A stretch of DNA of 64,000 nt from Lobosporangium transversale (GCF_002105155.1 NW_019028991.1:434001-498000); one strand, 5' to 3'. Counted from the stretch's first letter, positions 45,385-57,873 are shown. Notes: generated by a model from the sequence alone, not told the origin. Numbers and translations are program-made.

Positions 45385-47175
45385 GCGCTGGATAAGATTT
45401 AACTTACATCTCCCATGAAGATCATCCAGTAGGGCTTCTGTAAATCGTTGAACCAGTTGTTTTCGATGTACTCGAAAACTGCAGTTGCTCCAGGATGTTG
45501 AACTTTAAGTTGCTGTGATAGTATGAGCAGCTGTTCCTCAGAGGTTGCATTACAGATACTAGTCAATAAGGGTCGTAGCTTGTCGAGCTCTTTACTCTAA
45601 ATAGCTCAAACATTAGGCATTAGACACTTGAAATTTGAATGTAAACGAGTTTCTTGGCATATATGCATATATATGGAGCCATAACCTACATTGAAAGCTT
45701 TCTTGAGTTGCTCCTCCCATAACTGTTGCAAATGGAAAAGACTGTAATAGATTGTTGCATCCGGGAATATTGCATTGGCGATTTCAGTTTCCAATACTGC
45801 ACGATCTACTATAAATTTGCTTGCATTCAATCCACAATCGATTTTGAGCCAGGACAGCCATTTGATAATCAAATCCCTACAATGAACGACCGTGATGTTT
45901 AATCTCAAAGAGAAATACATGTTTTACTGTCTATGCAAAAGAAAAAGAAAGAAAGGAGTAAAAGTGGTACCTTGATTTTGAACTTGAGATCATATGAGCA
46001 ATTGGTATGCCTCTCTGGCCATGAGCGTCTTTAGCAAAGATTGTGAATAGACACGCCGATGTATACACTTTAAGATTTTCATTAGTTGGTTCCAAGGATT
46101 TTATCGCCTTGCACGTTGAATCCATAAACAAGACTTGGCTATCTTCCTGTATGATCTATATAGGATGAAGAAATGTATAAAAAAAAAGACCCTTGAGAAC
46201 TATTATACCCATTTATGATAGAATGAATTCTGTCGATCTTAACAGCAACGCAGTTAAATCCATACCTTGAGCTGAGAGGCGAAAGACCAAGCAATTAAAT
46301 ATTGATCTGGTTTATTGTCGAAATGATCTACGAAAAACCCTTTGCCTCCATCTTGATGAATCTGTTCGATCCAGAGATTGACACTTACTTTAACGTCCTT
46401 ATGTTTTTGAGATGATGCTACGCGCCGACGATAAACGCTTGCACGGATATTGTTGTACTTTATGAAATGAGCGGGCGAAACTTTGTCTCCCTCCCTATCG
46501 ACCTATTGTAAAGTATAGAAAACCGGTCATTACACTTTGAAGGCATAGATCTGGACACTGCTATGTACTAATGCTGAAGTGGTTTATTACCAATTCAGAA
46601 CTCGGTCGTAAAAGAACCTTAATGTCTTTCCAATCCCGATCCTCCATAATCCTTTTTTTGGACCAATTATGCTCGTTAGGCCCCAAGGGGAGAAGAGATG
46701 TTGCTTCTGGAGCGGTGCTATGGTTGTGACGCCAATGGTATTCGATATTCACTCGATCTTGGCCAACAACCTTTTGTATACGAATGTGAGCTGGACAATT
46801 TTTACCCACGGAGCTACGGCCAATAGTGAGTGCTTTCTCTCGCCGGCGTTGTCTACAGCCATGTTTCACAGACCAATCGTATTCACGAGGACGACCAGGA
46901 TCTTGAGAGCCATAAGTTGTGGGTTTGAAACAAGGAAGTGGCGTATCCAGAGGTTGGTTGCTGTAGAATGTGCGTGAGTTCCTTTCTGAACAATACTGCC
47001 ATTGAAATGCGATCCTTTCCTGATTCCAAAACGAACGGAACTGCTCAATGGTGAAACTGGCCGTAAAAGGATGAGGTGAATCTGCCTCTCTAGGTATGGG
47101 ATACGGCTCAACAACTACAAGAGGATCATAATCGACCGCATAATGTAAAATGTCTTTGAGCGTTAATTGTGTCAT
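45134..47175 (-). CDS. MULE-type transposase-derived protein, intact, six exons
   Basis: Exons on the minus strand: 47175-46591, 46502-46266, 46155-45971, 45876-45690, 45596-45408 and 45325-45134; 524 aa with all phases consistent. A zinc-binding N-terminus (about 108-160) has GCRQRRR, NCPAHIRIQ and EYHWRHNHST, like FAR1/MULE DNA-binding domains. The transposase core is at about 280-400: VLFMDSTCKA (first Asp), RGIPIAHMIS, KFIVDRAVLETEIANAIFP (second Asp) and a YYSLFHLQQLWEEQ segment. Genes of this kind are mobile in MULE elements, or domesticated as transcription factors as in plant FHY3/FAR1. No SWIM finger or terminal inverted repeats are evident. An intact frame over five introns suggests a maintained host gene. 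The start is the ATG of MTQLTLKD. Confidence 0.8.
45352..45373. repeat. (TA)11 microsatellite in the last MULE-gene intron
   Basis: Uninterrupted TA units lie inside the intron 45326-45407, followed by a T tract. Confidence 0.9.
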
Positions 47176-47851
47176 GGTGCCAAAGTTTAAAAGTGCAAAG
47201 TGAGAACAGAGCAAAGAAACGAATAGTCAATGGTCACGAGAGAAAATATAGCATATGAGAGGCCGAATTTACGTAATGCTATGGATATATATCTTTATTT
47301 CCTTTAGCTATATTGGCCAACCATAATTTTAGGCTACCAATGTGCCGTCTCAACATGGGGAAGTAGTTCGATATAAAACCCCTTAAAAAAATTATTAGAT
47401 CGGGCCGGAGCACCAATTGCTTCACATGTCAGCCACTCCTGAATAAAAACTTCATGCGACGAGCTATTATTGTAAAAATACAAACATCCTATCCCTCCAC
47501 AAATATAATAATATATAATATATTTGTATAGAGAAAAATGTTATGCAAAAATTCATACAGTAAAGACGCGTAAAGCTCATGTTATTCACGACGTGCATAA
47601 TCTGGTCCCTGGACATGAACCAGTTGGGGAACACGTGTGAGCGTGTGGTCGATAAGAAAGATATAAACAGCTTTTTAGGGTCAGCAACACAGATCAAGAT
47701 CTGAAATCCAGCACATGGTGGATGCTTATCATGCCATCAAAACTATGTAGACTTTTTGGATTCCATTCTCCATTCATTGTTCATTCATTCTCTTTTGTCT
47801 TCTTTTCTTTGTCTCTCCTTTCCTTTGCACACTCCCCTTTAACAGTCGTAC

Positions 47852-47882
<31 letters not shown>

Positions 47883-48093
47883 AACACGGATCGAAACACA
47901 ATCACATTTCTGTACACTCTCACATGAAATTCTCTATCTTTCAATTCCCTTTCTTACCTTTCTTGCCTTTCTTGCCTTGACATCTTCCTTTTTTCACTTG
48001 TAACTTGTTCGCCTATACTTTTCTGAAAAGTGAAGGTTTGAAAGAAAAAGCATAAAAAAAGTAAAACATCGATTTCTTTAAAGGATTTTTATC
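47176..48093. promoter_or_regulatory. Divergent intergenic region between MULE-derived and membrane-protein genes
   Basis: This 918-bp region separates two divergent starts. The right part (47750-48000) is pyrimidine-rich with an A-rich stretch at about 47852-47884, which fits a leader for the membrane protein. ORFs here are composition artefacts. Confidence 0.55.
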
Positions 48094-50161
48094 ATGTCAA
48101 TGTCAGCATCTCTTGAAGCTGCGTCCATGATCACTTTTGGCCAGACTAGCCCTCGCGCACACTCCCCTCCATTGAAGCACTCGCATGCGCCGGAGCACAA
48201 AACACAGAATTCTGCAAGCACAGTGGTGAAGTCTCACAACACGACACAAGCACAAGAAATACAAGCACGCATCCTCATGCTCTCAACGTCTCTTCCGTCT
48301 ACACCTGTTTCCACACCTTCACCATCAGCATTACCGACGCCATCAACAATACCATCACAAACAGAAAAGATCTCAGTTGTTACCCCATCACTTTCGCCTT
48401 CTTCATCCCCAAAGGACATCAACACTACTATTAATACGTCAGATCCCACAGAACTACCACCCCATCCATCCATTTCTTGTCATTCCACAAACTCACTCTC
48501 AGTGCCTCATCAATCCCCAAGTTTGGACTCTTCGGTGCACGAACGACCACGACCGCTCTCACACTCACAGGCACACCGCGAGTACTTTCAACAACAAGGC
48601 TATTGCCACCAACATAACCAGGGTTCACCTTCCTCAGAACGTCGTCGACGTCAGTCACCTCCAGCGCCTCGTCCCAATAACAACAGCACCTCCTCAAATA
48701 AAGCAGAATACAACCATTCAATTGGCAGGGGAAATACATCCATGGACGATGGTTATTCAAGTCAGGGCGGGTACTCGAGCCAGGGTGGGTTCTGGTCCAG
48801 TCCTAGTGATTCTCAAACAAAAGATGGATTCGAAGAATATAACAGTGGCAATGGATCGAACGGTCCTCGCCGGAGAACCACGCCGCCTTCTTCACCAAAA
48901 TCTAAATCGCGGTATAATAATGATAGGCGCCATGCTCGGCAGTATCTCAAAAAGACACAACGCATGTAAGTGATCTTCAGTCTTATCTCTTAGCCTTGAT
49001 AAATATTATTTACTGTTCATAATGATGTACATCTTTTTTTAACTTTTAACGTTTTCCCACAATCCCCCAAATTGCTGTAATAGCCACACTGCATATACCC
49101 CATGGACACTTGTTGGACACATTTGTTTGATTTTTTATCGAATCTTTATGCTTCTTGGTACTCCCTCTCCATTCCAACTTGTCTCTTTCACCCATCTCGT
49201 GTACTTGACCGATACAGCATTCCATATCTTCTCGTTGGCTTGGCATCTCCTGAGGTTTCCAAAACTTGAGCGGATAACAGTGATTTATGGCACGTGGGTC
49301 GTCTGGATCGGCTGGGGATTGGCAATCTGGTTTTCTGATCCGGATATGGAAATCCACCAGTTGGAGCATCGCGCTGCGTACGGAATTGGCGATTATGGCT
49401 TGAGGCGTTCAGGAAGTAGTGCATACTCTTGGTCTCAACCTCATCAGACCTATGCTACCAATGGTAGTATTGACATCAACCAGTTATTACCTCTGGCGCC
49501 CTTTGTAAAAAAGTATAGCAACTGGTACATCCTCTACATGCCAGTAGCCACTTTTCTAGGTCTGTTGATGTTCCGAAGAAATCTTTGGGGTTTAATATCA
49601 TGGGAACACCTGACGAGAATGGATCAGATTGGACAGCTCAAGTACTACCGACTGTGGTGTCTCTGGGGCGTTGGAGCAGGTTGGGTTCTTGCATGGAGGT
49701 TTTGTCGATGGTGGTTTCATGTTCCATTCATGCCCATGGATGATCCTACCTTCTGTCGTTATGCATCCTCTGGGAAGAGTTGTTTGGAACTTTTGGAAGC
49801 AGCAGTAGAGGCTCAACGGTCTTCATCTACCTCTATTTCGTTTGGTGCTGCACCAACGGTGGTTCGATACAGGACTGATATCATTGATTTTGGCTTTTGG
49901 TCCATGATGTTGTCCAACCTGGTGATGGGATTGATCTTGATGTGCTGGTGGAGCTTCTGGACGTTTCAGTATCAAGGAGTTGTCTGGCGTGAGGATTTGA
50001 AAGAGGGTTGGGCAGTTTGGAGGACCACCAACGGTGGGGTCATGACTGGATTGGTGACAGATAATGAGAGCGTCAAGGATTGGACAGCTGCTCATCGGAA
50101 CGGCCACCATCATCATGATCATCATCATAACCATGGAGAGCATCACAAGGACCAATCGTGA
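48094..50161 (+). CDS. Polytopic membrane protein with disordered N-terminus and His-rich tail
   Basis: Two exons, 48094-48965 and 49084-50161, give 649 aa (CGCAT|GTAAGT to GTAATAG|C). Residues 1-285 are Ser/Pro/Thr/His-rich and probably cytosolic and disordered. From about 292 on there are roughly six hydrophobic segments: WTLVGHICLIFYRIFMLLG, LVYLTDTAFHIFSLAWHLL, VIYGTWVVWIGWGLAIWF, WYILYMPVATFLGLLMF, LWGVGAGWVLAWRFC, and a long one around FWSMMLSNLVMGLILMCWW. The C-terminus is HHHHDHHHNHGEHH, a probable metal-binding tail. I do not recognise the family. The Trp-rich membrane part suggests a lineage-restricted transporter, receptor or enzyme; none is shown. Confidence 0.75.
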
Positions 50162-50901
50162 TACTGCAACTACTGCCTATCCTCCTTATACTGGCTCCAC
50201 AGACCCTTTGCAGTGTTGAAAGGAAAACGAAATATGTACAAAAAAAAAAAAAAAAAAAAAAACGCCTACCATCAAATTTAATCTTGTTTTACAAGCTATA
50301 CCCCTTCCATAACTCTTTGTATACTCAAGTCGTAATAGATAATCAGTAATGAGTTTACCAATTGTACAATATAACCTCAAATATCCAACATTTTTTGATG
50401 CACCTTCAAGACTTACAAGGCGAATGGTATGATTTGTAGAACGATATCCATATTAGGAAAACCTAATTGTGATGGGAGATGTCGGATGGTCGTGCATTCT
50501 TTATTTAAATTCAATCACCGCATATCATCATCTTTTTTCTAAATAGACATCCCAACCCCATGCCACTCATGAAGGATGTCTTGATGGGTGATGCTCATTC
50601 AATCCGACGGGAGCATCTTGAATTTTTTTTTTTTTTTTTTTTTTTTCTTTTAGGGCTCCGCTTCCGCGTGGCTGTCTACCGGGGTTTGTAACAGTTGATT
50701 AAAAAAAAAGAGAAACTTTTTTTTTTTTTTTTTCACCAACAACGCTCGTTCTTTTTTTTTTTTTTTTTTTCATCACCTCGATCACAACACCTACAATTTG
50801 CTACTATCAAACATTCCATTCGAGAAAAAACTCGCTATAACCACACTAAACCGATAGTCCTCCATTTCCTTTTTCCATTCCCTATCACCATTGTTGTCAT
50901 C
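50162..50901. other. Spacer with homopolymers before the 279-aa gene
   Basis: It holds A tracts at about 50239-50262 and T tracts at 50622-50646, 50718-50733 and 50752-50770. The last 150 bp are probably the leader of the next gene. Confidence 0.6.
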
Positions 50902-51785
50902 ATGCCTAGTATAATTAATAACTTTTCTCAATCCACCACGGCTCCTTCAGAGACTGATTTTATTCCGGACAATGGAGCTCTTTTCTATACCCAGCATCCA
51001 TCTTCGATACAGGCCAAGGACACTACAGCACAGCCTACAGTCCAAAAGCTTAAAGAAAGTAATCGTCGCCGTCTATGGTGTGATCCTGAGGATGAGGTAT
51101 ATATTTATATATATATTCATTTAAAATAATATCTATAAAAAAAAAAAAAAAAAGAGAGAGATCTGTGTGAGATCTTTCAAAGGAACAATTAACTGAACTT
51201 TTTTTTTTTTTTTTTTTAATGTCTTACTTAGTTCTCAGCCCCGATTCATACAGAGCATCCATTGATTACCAAGAGTCCTTTGGAGATGTCATCGTTCTTA
51301 CTGAATTATCGACCTATGCACCGTTCAATTGAAATCATGACACCACCTGTATCACAATCTAGCGACGAGGTAAAAAAAAAAAAAAAAAAAAAAAAAATTA
51401 CTTGATTTGTGCTTTCCGTTGTGTTGTTGTTTACATGCATGTGTTACAGAACACATAAGCGATGGCACGAGAATAGAACGGATTTCCCCAATAATACACA
51501 TCCCGATATTTCCTCGTTTGATGATGTCTATGAACTAAAGAAAAGAAAAGAAAAATAAAAAAAAAAAAAAAAAAGCTGATGTGATTATTTTAAAATTAAA
51601 ATAAAATATAGACTTCGTCATCAGCAACGTCTTCACATATCTATCCAACTATCCCAGATGGACCGATCTATATCCACCATAGATCTACTATTGCTGAAAG
51701 TCCAATATCCAATGTGATCTCATGTCCTCACATTAATTGTTATGAACATGGCCGACACTTCCATAGTATTTCCAGGTAAGAAAAG

Positions 51786-51816
<31 letters not shown>

Positions 51817-52325
51817 TTTATTTTATAAGTTAGGCATAACTAAAGGATAAATGTTTCTTTTTCATCACATCCTCCATTCATTTTTTCATGGCCGAGCTAA
51901 TAAGCACGCTATAATTTTATTTCGCCGATCCTAACCTGTCTTTCCTTTTTGTTTTCCCGCACTTTTTATTTTTCGGACTTAGGCCTGGCACACCAATGTG
52001 TCAGAAAAATAAACTACTTTCATCTCGTCAGAATGATCAGGATATGAAGGATGACAATTACGATACTCAGGATTCTTCATTTCATTTGACGCACGGTTCA
52101 CCATCATCAACATCAACATCATCATTATCGTTATTATCATTATCATCGCCAACACCATCAATATTGTCGTCGTCGTCGTCGTCGTCGTCATTTTCAAAAA
52201 ATGGATCTCGGGGATTTTCATCATCTTCTCCTGTAAAAGCACAGCAGGAGCAATCCTTTCTCGAGTCACATATTGCCTCAATTAGTCAATGGCTATTATC
52301 CAATTCAACAAATGCCTCAGCCTAA
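50902..52325 (+). CDS. Unrecognised 279-aa protein, four exons
   Basis: Exons 50902-51096, 51232-51369, 51612-51775 and 51983-52325 join in phase (0, 0, 2) with GT-AG borders and give 279 aa. Residues 1-65 run MPSIINNFSQST to RRRLWCDPEDE. Exon 2 has HTEHPLITKSPLEMSSFLLN, and exon 3 ends in a Cys/His cluster, SCPHINCYEHGRHFHSIS, which could bind a metal. Exon 4 is Ser-rich (TCG/TCA repeats) and ends QSFLESHIASISQWLLSN. I know no family for it. The model rests on consistent phases and coding-like exons set in AT-rich introns; each intron (135, 242 and 207 nt) is loaded with poly(A) or poly(T). It marks the last gene-dense point before the simple-sequence region. Confidence 0.65.
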
Positions 52326-53360
52326 GGAGAGGGTAAAGGAAAACATAAAGTGTGTTTGGGCGAATGAAATGGTCTTGTCTTTGAAAAGAAAAGAAAGGAG
52401 AAACCATGGTATATATATATGTATATCATGTTTATTTTATTTTACCTTACTTTAATAACTTTTAATTATTATTATTATTAATATACAAGGAAGAGAAGAA
52501 GACAGTCAGTGTTAATAAATATTCATATTTTTACATCCAATAATATCCAAGGACAATTTACAATGAGATAAGTTATATATATATATATATGTATATGTAA
52601 TAATAATAAAGTATAATATTATGTGTATAGAGGAGTCGCATTTTTTTTTTTATGTTACTTCCATGACGGCATTGTACGACCATACTTACCCTGTAAACAA
52701 AAAAAAGGAGGGGGGCAATGAGAAAGTATTATAAATATTCATATGAGAGAAAAGAGGGAGAGGAAGAACGTGCACTTGTTTCTCCCTGTCACATATAAAA
52801 TTTAACCCCATCTTTTAAAATAAAAATAAAAATGAGAATAAAAATGAAAATAGAAATAAAAACAAAAACAAAAATAAAAATAAAAAAGGGTTCCCCTCAT
52901 TCCTTTAATAATTTACTTTTATTATCATTATTATTGTTATTATTATACATGTATATTATATTATTATTATTATTATTGTGATGATGATTTATTTGGTCTG
53001 TGTTCCAACCCTGCATGTCTTATCGTGAAACCATTCCATTCTACTTATTCACCTCAAATAAAAAACTCCTTTTGTTTGATCATTTATACATTTAAATATA
53101 TTATTCATCCGTTACAGGTTTTTTTTTTTTTTTTTTTTTTTTGCCTCTCCAAAAATAACCTGGGGAAAGAGATTCGATTTTTTTTTTTTTTAATGTTTAA
53201 AACTGATTGAATTGTTTATTGAAAAAATAATATGGTATACTGAAAAGAGAGAAAAAGAAAAAAACTATGGGATATACACTGAATCTTTTTTTTTTTTTTT
53301 TTTTTTTTTTGTCCTTTTGATACTGAATTGAACTGCAAAATGAATACTACAAATATATAA

Positions 53361-53392
<32 letters not shown>

Positions 53393-54014
53393 GTTAAAAG
53401 TTATAAGAAGAAGAAAAAAAAGGGGTACAAAAATAAAGTTTTTTTTTTTTTTTTTTGTGTGTTTGTGTGCCTGTGGTGTGTGTGTGTGGAATATAGATAC
53501 AAAGAAAAAAAAAAAAAAACAAGGGTGGAGTAGATTTCTGGTTGGGTTGTGAAGAAAAAGTTTTTTTTTTTTTTTTTTTTTTTTGTACCATGTCGTGTGG
53601 TGTGGTGTGGTGTGAGTAGGATGGGTTATAGATGGAGGTTGTTTGTGTTCCTCCCATCCCTTGTTCGAGTTTTGAGATCGTTAGAGAAACGAGTAGCACA
53701 AAAAAAAAATAAAAAAATAAAAAATAAAAGAGTGAGAGCATTTGTCGAAAAAAAAATAAATAAATAAATAAAGTCAATTGCGGCTGGACGTCGTGTTTTG
53801 AAACTGAAATGGACGATCGTCTTTTTTTTTTTTCCCTCCTGCCTGATATTTTCATATTGTTTGTGTGTCGGATTCCAAGAATAGGTGAACTCAATTTCAG
53901 TTGGAGAAGAAAGTGTGTCCCCCTTTTTTTTTTTTGATGTCGTTGTTGTCGTCGTCGTCTTCAACTCCTATACATCGAATCCTGTATCCAGAAACAAGGC
54001 AGCAATTGTTTAAG

Positions 54015-54045
<31 letters not shown>

Positions 54046-54462
54046 AAGAGAAAAAAAAAGGGAACAAGACAAAAAGATCAATTCATGCAGATGCATGCGC
54101 GTGTCGTTTCGTTTGTTCGTTTGACAATGATCCCTTGCTTTAGTTCCGTTTTTGAATTGTCGGATCCAGTTTAATTTGATTGTCGTGTGGTGTAAGTAGT
54201 GATGTGGTATGATGACTGAAATATAATAAATGAAATTGTGGTATCCAAAGAAAAAAAATAAAAAAATAAAAAAATAGTACAAGATCCAGGAACGTTTTTT
54301 GGAGGCTGGTTGTAACTGATATAATGGTGTGAAGAATAAGATCCAGATAAAGAAAAAAGAAAAGAAAAGGGAAAAAAAAAAAGGGTGTTTGGTGTATTGA
54401 TCTGTTTCGTGTTGTTTTGAGCCACTACTCCTTTGTTCTCCTTTTTTTTTTTTTTTTTTTTT
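52326..54462. other. AT-rich convergent 3' region, homopolymer-rich
   Basis: About a dozen A or T tracts of 14-30 nt occur here (for example 53119-53142, 53286-53310, 53363-53392, 53560-53584, 54014-54043), together with AT and ATT microsatellites around 52570-52980. The 279-aa and 85-aa genes end toward it. ORFs here are Lys/Phe-rich artefacts. Confidence 0.7.
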
Positions 54463-54720
54463 TTACTCGTGGTTGCGACGATGTCCTCCGACAGCTGGAA
54501 CGGTTGCGGTGACATAGTTGGCATCACCAGGAGTCTGTCTCCAGTTTCTGGACATGGCAGCAGCAGCAGCAGCAGCAGCAGTCGAGTCATTTGAGAATTC
54601 AGATCCGCCCATGAGCGCGATCATCTCTTCCATAGAAAGGGCGGAGCGTGGAGCAAGGCTTTGAGCTGAATCCTCCAAGGAGATCATGTTGCCGGCCTGG
54701 TTGTATTGGAGGGAAGACAT
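54463..54720 (-). CDS. Small 85-aa protein with polyAla run
   Basis: A single exon begins MSSLQYNQAGNMISLEDSAQ and ends GGHRRNHE. A GCA repeat encodes eight Ala at about residues 48-55. Composition and GC content are clearly coding-like against very AT-rich flanks, and the start is preceded by A-rich leader DNA. There is no signal peptide or membrane span. I recognise no family; the high-GC island and compact form suggest a real, possibly well-expressed gene. An upstream exon cannot be excluded. Confidence 0.6.
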   Translation of the reverse strand: MSSLQYNQAGNMISLEDSAQSLAPRSALSMEEMIALMGGSEFSNDSTAAAAAAAAMSRNWRQTPGDANYVTATVPAVGGHRRNHE

Positions 54721-55332
54721 GGTTTTTTTGTTGTTTTGTTAAAGGAACCTTTTTTGTTTTAGAGTTGTTTTTTTAGTGGCTAAGCTGGTTGTTAGAGAAT
54801 GAGCGAGTTTCGTGTATATTTGGTTTTTGTATTTTTTGTTGTCGCAGGGTTTAGGTAATCGGTTGCTTTTTTAGCGTTCGCTGCTTTTTGTTTCTGTTGT
54901 TGTTCGTCTTTTTGGTCCTTGCTCGGAGAAAAATTGAATTCCTTTTTTTTTTTTTTTTGTGGTGGGAATATTTTTTTTTTTCTTTGTAATTGTTGGCTGG
55001 TCTGTTGATCGAATTAGTCAAAGTTGACGCTGCTCCTTTTTTTTTTTTTTTTTTCCTTTTCTTGTGTGTGTTAAAAAAGAGTTGGCCTCCCTAAATTTTC
55101 AACGGTTCTTCTTGACTTTTTGGTTGTTGTGCTGATGAGAATAACTCGTTTGTCCTTTGGTTCTTGAAGGTATTATCTAAATAGAAGCATTGGTGTAACC
55201 ATTCGATTAGAGAAACAGAATTTTTTTTTTTTTTTTTTTTTTGGCATTGTAGAAATCATCTTCCCCTTCAAATGAATCCTCCAACTGAGTATTGTCCTTT
55301 TCCTCTTTATCCACAATATGCAACAGAAAAAA

Positions 55333-55370
<38 letters not shown>

Positions 55371-55454
55371 GACCAGCAGTCTGCATGTGCATATTGTCCA
55401 AAGAAATGCACACGTACTGCGGTGACGAATTGATAATGATGATGGGATTGTGCG

Positions 55455-55487
<33 letters not shown>

Positions 55488-55832
55488 GGCAAAATAAAAT
55501 AAAATAAAAAAATAAAATAGAGAAAAAGAATTGTAGGGGTTCTAATGAAATAGAATTGAATAGTAATACAAAAAAGATTTTCTTTTCCTTTCTTTTTTTT
55601 TTTTTTTTTTTTTTTTTTGTTCACAAACAACACTTTGTTGGTCCGTTCCTTTACCTTGGAAGAAGGAGAAGATTGGCTTAAAAGAAAACCCAAAATGCGC
55701 TTGGAATGACGATGAAACAGCGACCAGAAGCTTGGGCTAATAGAATGATAGTCAGATGGCCAGGAAAGGCAATGGATGATGCACTGGAGACTTGGTTTGG
55801 CAAGACCTTTGAGGGACAAACAATCGGACAGT

Positions 55833-55837
<5 letters not shown>

Positions 55838-55882
<45 letters not shown>
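55838..55882. repeat. T30-A15 junction, perfect inverted homopolymer
   Basis: Thirty T residues are followed directly by fifteen A residues, so the sequence can fold on itself. It splits two higher-GC islands. Confidence 0.9.
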
Positions 55883-55884
<2 letters not shown>

Positions 55885-56454
55885 CAAATAGGCAGGACAG
55901 AGTAATCAGGATGGCGCGGTAGAAGCTTTTCTCGATGCGGTCGTTGTGGTACGAGGGAGATGGCGAGGACTTGTAACGCTCGGTCAGCAAAATGATCTTG
56001 CTTGATGCCTGTTTTTAGGGACGGTTGGTCAGGGTCGATCGCTTGAAACGGACGGGTGGAAATTCAGAAGCTTGAATGGACTTGCTTGACTTGCTTGACT
56101 TGATTGGCTTGATTGGCTTGAGACAGGTGTAATGTACCAAGGCTTGGAAACGAGGCAGAGTTTCTGTAGCTTTTTTTCTTTCTTTCGTGTGTGTGGAAGG
56201 TGTTGGTGGAGTAGGATGGAGAGTGATGAGAAGGATGAGGAACAAGAAGAGGAGGAAGAAAAAGAAATCGAGAACTCGAGAAATGGGCACGTTTTTATAG
56301 GCGTCAGGAAGGGTCAGATTTGCCGCTGTTGATGCGGTTGGATGAGGGTTTCGAGGTGTCATCAGCAAGAAACGGTAGAGTAGTCGATAAGGATTGACTG
56401 GAGAGAATGGGAAGTAGAACAACCCCCACCGGAAAGGAAGTTTTAGTCAAGGAA

Positions 56455-56487
<33 letters not shown>

Positions 56488-57774
56488 ACAATTAACATGT
56501 AACTCATAAAAACAACCGCCCACAGACTGAAGAAATAATAAAGAAACAAAAAAAAATAAAAAAAATAAAAAAATAAAAAAAAAAAAAATTATAATACAAA
56601 TACTATAATAATAATAATAAATAAAATAAAAATATAGAATGGCCATTAAAATAAAAATTCAAATAAAATAAAATATAATAAAAAAACGCGCGCACCCAGG
56701 TTGTTACCCTGGCCATTGTTGAAAGGCGGAAAAGGGAACGAAAGAAGGGAAACGCAGGATGGAAGTTAGGAAGGGGAAAAGGAGGAAAAGGAGAAAAGAA
56801 TAAAAAAAAAAAAAAACGATTTGATTGACAAGAGGATGCTACAGATACTATAAAGTACAGCTCAATGTGTGTATTGGGTAGTGTCAAAATGTATTATCGA
56901 GTATATCGTGTTGTGCATGTTTGAATCTGATGCTGTTGTTTTGTTTGTTAATATATTTTATTATAACTACGACTGATTGATTTGATTCGATTCGATTGAA
57001 TCTCTACTCTCTTAATTTTTTTTTTTTTTTTTTATTTACTTTTTTTTTCTTTATTTCTATTTACTTTTTTTTTTTTTTTTTTTTTTTCTTTTTTCTTTTC
57101 ATTTCCCATTCCATTCCATACCGAGTTCTTGAACGTATTTTTCAATTCAGAAAGTAAAAGTAAGCAGGCTAGGCACATGTCTTAGCATTTGATCGTCCAT
57201 TCGTTTATCATCTTTGTTTATTTTTATTTTTTTTTTATTTATTTATTTTTTTTTTTTATTCCTTTACGTATTGTATTTCTACAGTTATGCATCGTCAACC
57301 AAATCAATGGACATCAATTTGAGTTTATCGTTACGCGAATGAAGCAGGCAATTAAAGAAGAGAAAATAAATAAAAAAAATAGACACGCAATTAATGAAGA
57401 AGAAAGAAAACGAAAGAGTAGGTTAAAAGAGAAGCATTTAGCTACAATGAATAGAAAAGAACACAAAAATAAAAGAAGGGAAGGAGCAAAAGGAAAAAGA
57501 AAAGAAAAGATAAAGATGGAGATGGAGATGGAGATGGAGATGGTGGTGGAGGCGAAGGAGGAGGAGGGAGGGTGAGGGAGGAATGAATGGGATAGGGATG
57601 ATGGAGATGGCCACAGCAGACGTTTTGTTCTGTAAAGCGTAAAGTCTGACGAGGTAATGAGTAATTGAGTGAATAAACGTACTGAGTAACAAACAGACGT
57701 ACCCATATCAACAACAACAATAACATTAGCAACATTAGCGACCTTCACAACAACAACAGCAACAAGAACAACAA

Positions 57775-57839
57775 CAACAACTCTAGCAACAACTCTAGCA
57801 ACAACTCTAGCAACAACTCTAGCAACAACTCTAGCAACA

Positions 57840-57869
<30 letters not shown>
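57775..57869. repeat. 12-bp tandem repeat followed by (TAA)n
   Basis: The unit caacaactctag repeats five times (about 57775-57838) and is followed by roughly ten TAA units. Both are in the gene-poor region. Confidence 0.9.

Positions 57870-57873
<4 letters not shown>

Noticed and set aside
57189-57575. 128-aa Lys/Glu-rich plus-strand ORF
   Set aside because: It is driven by GAGATG and AAAGAA simple repeats; no start context, domain or conserved-looking segment.
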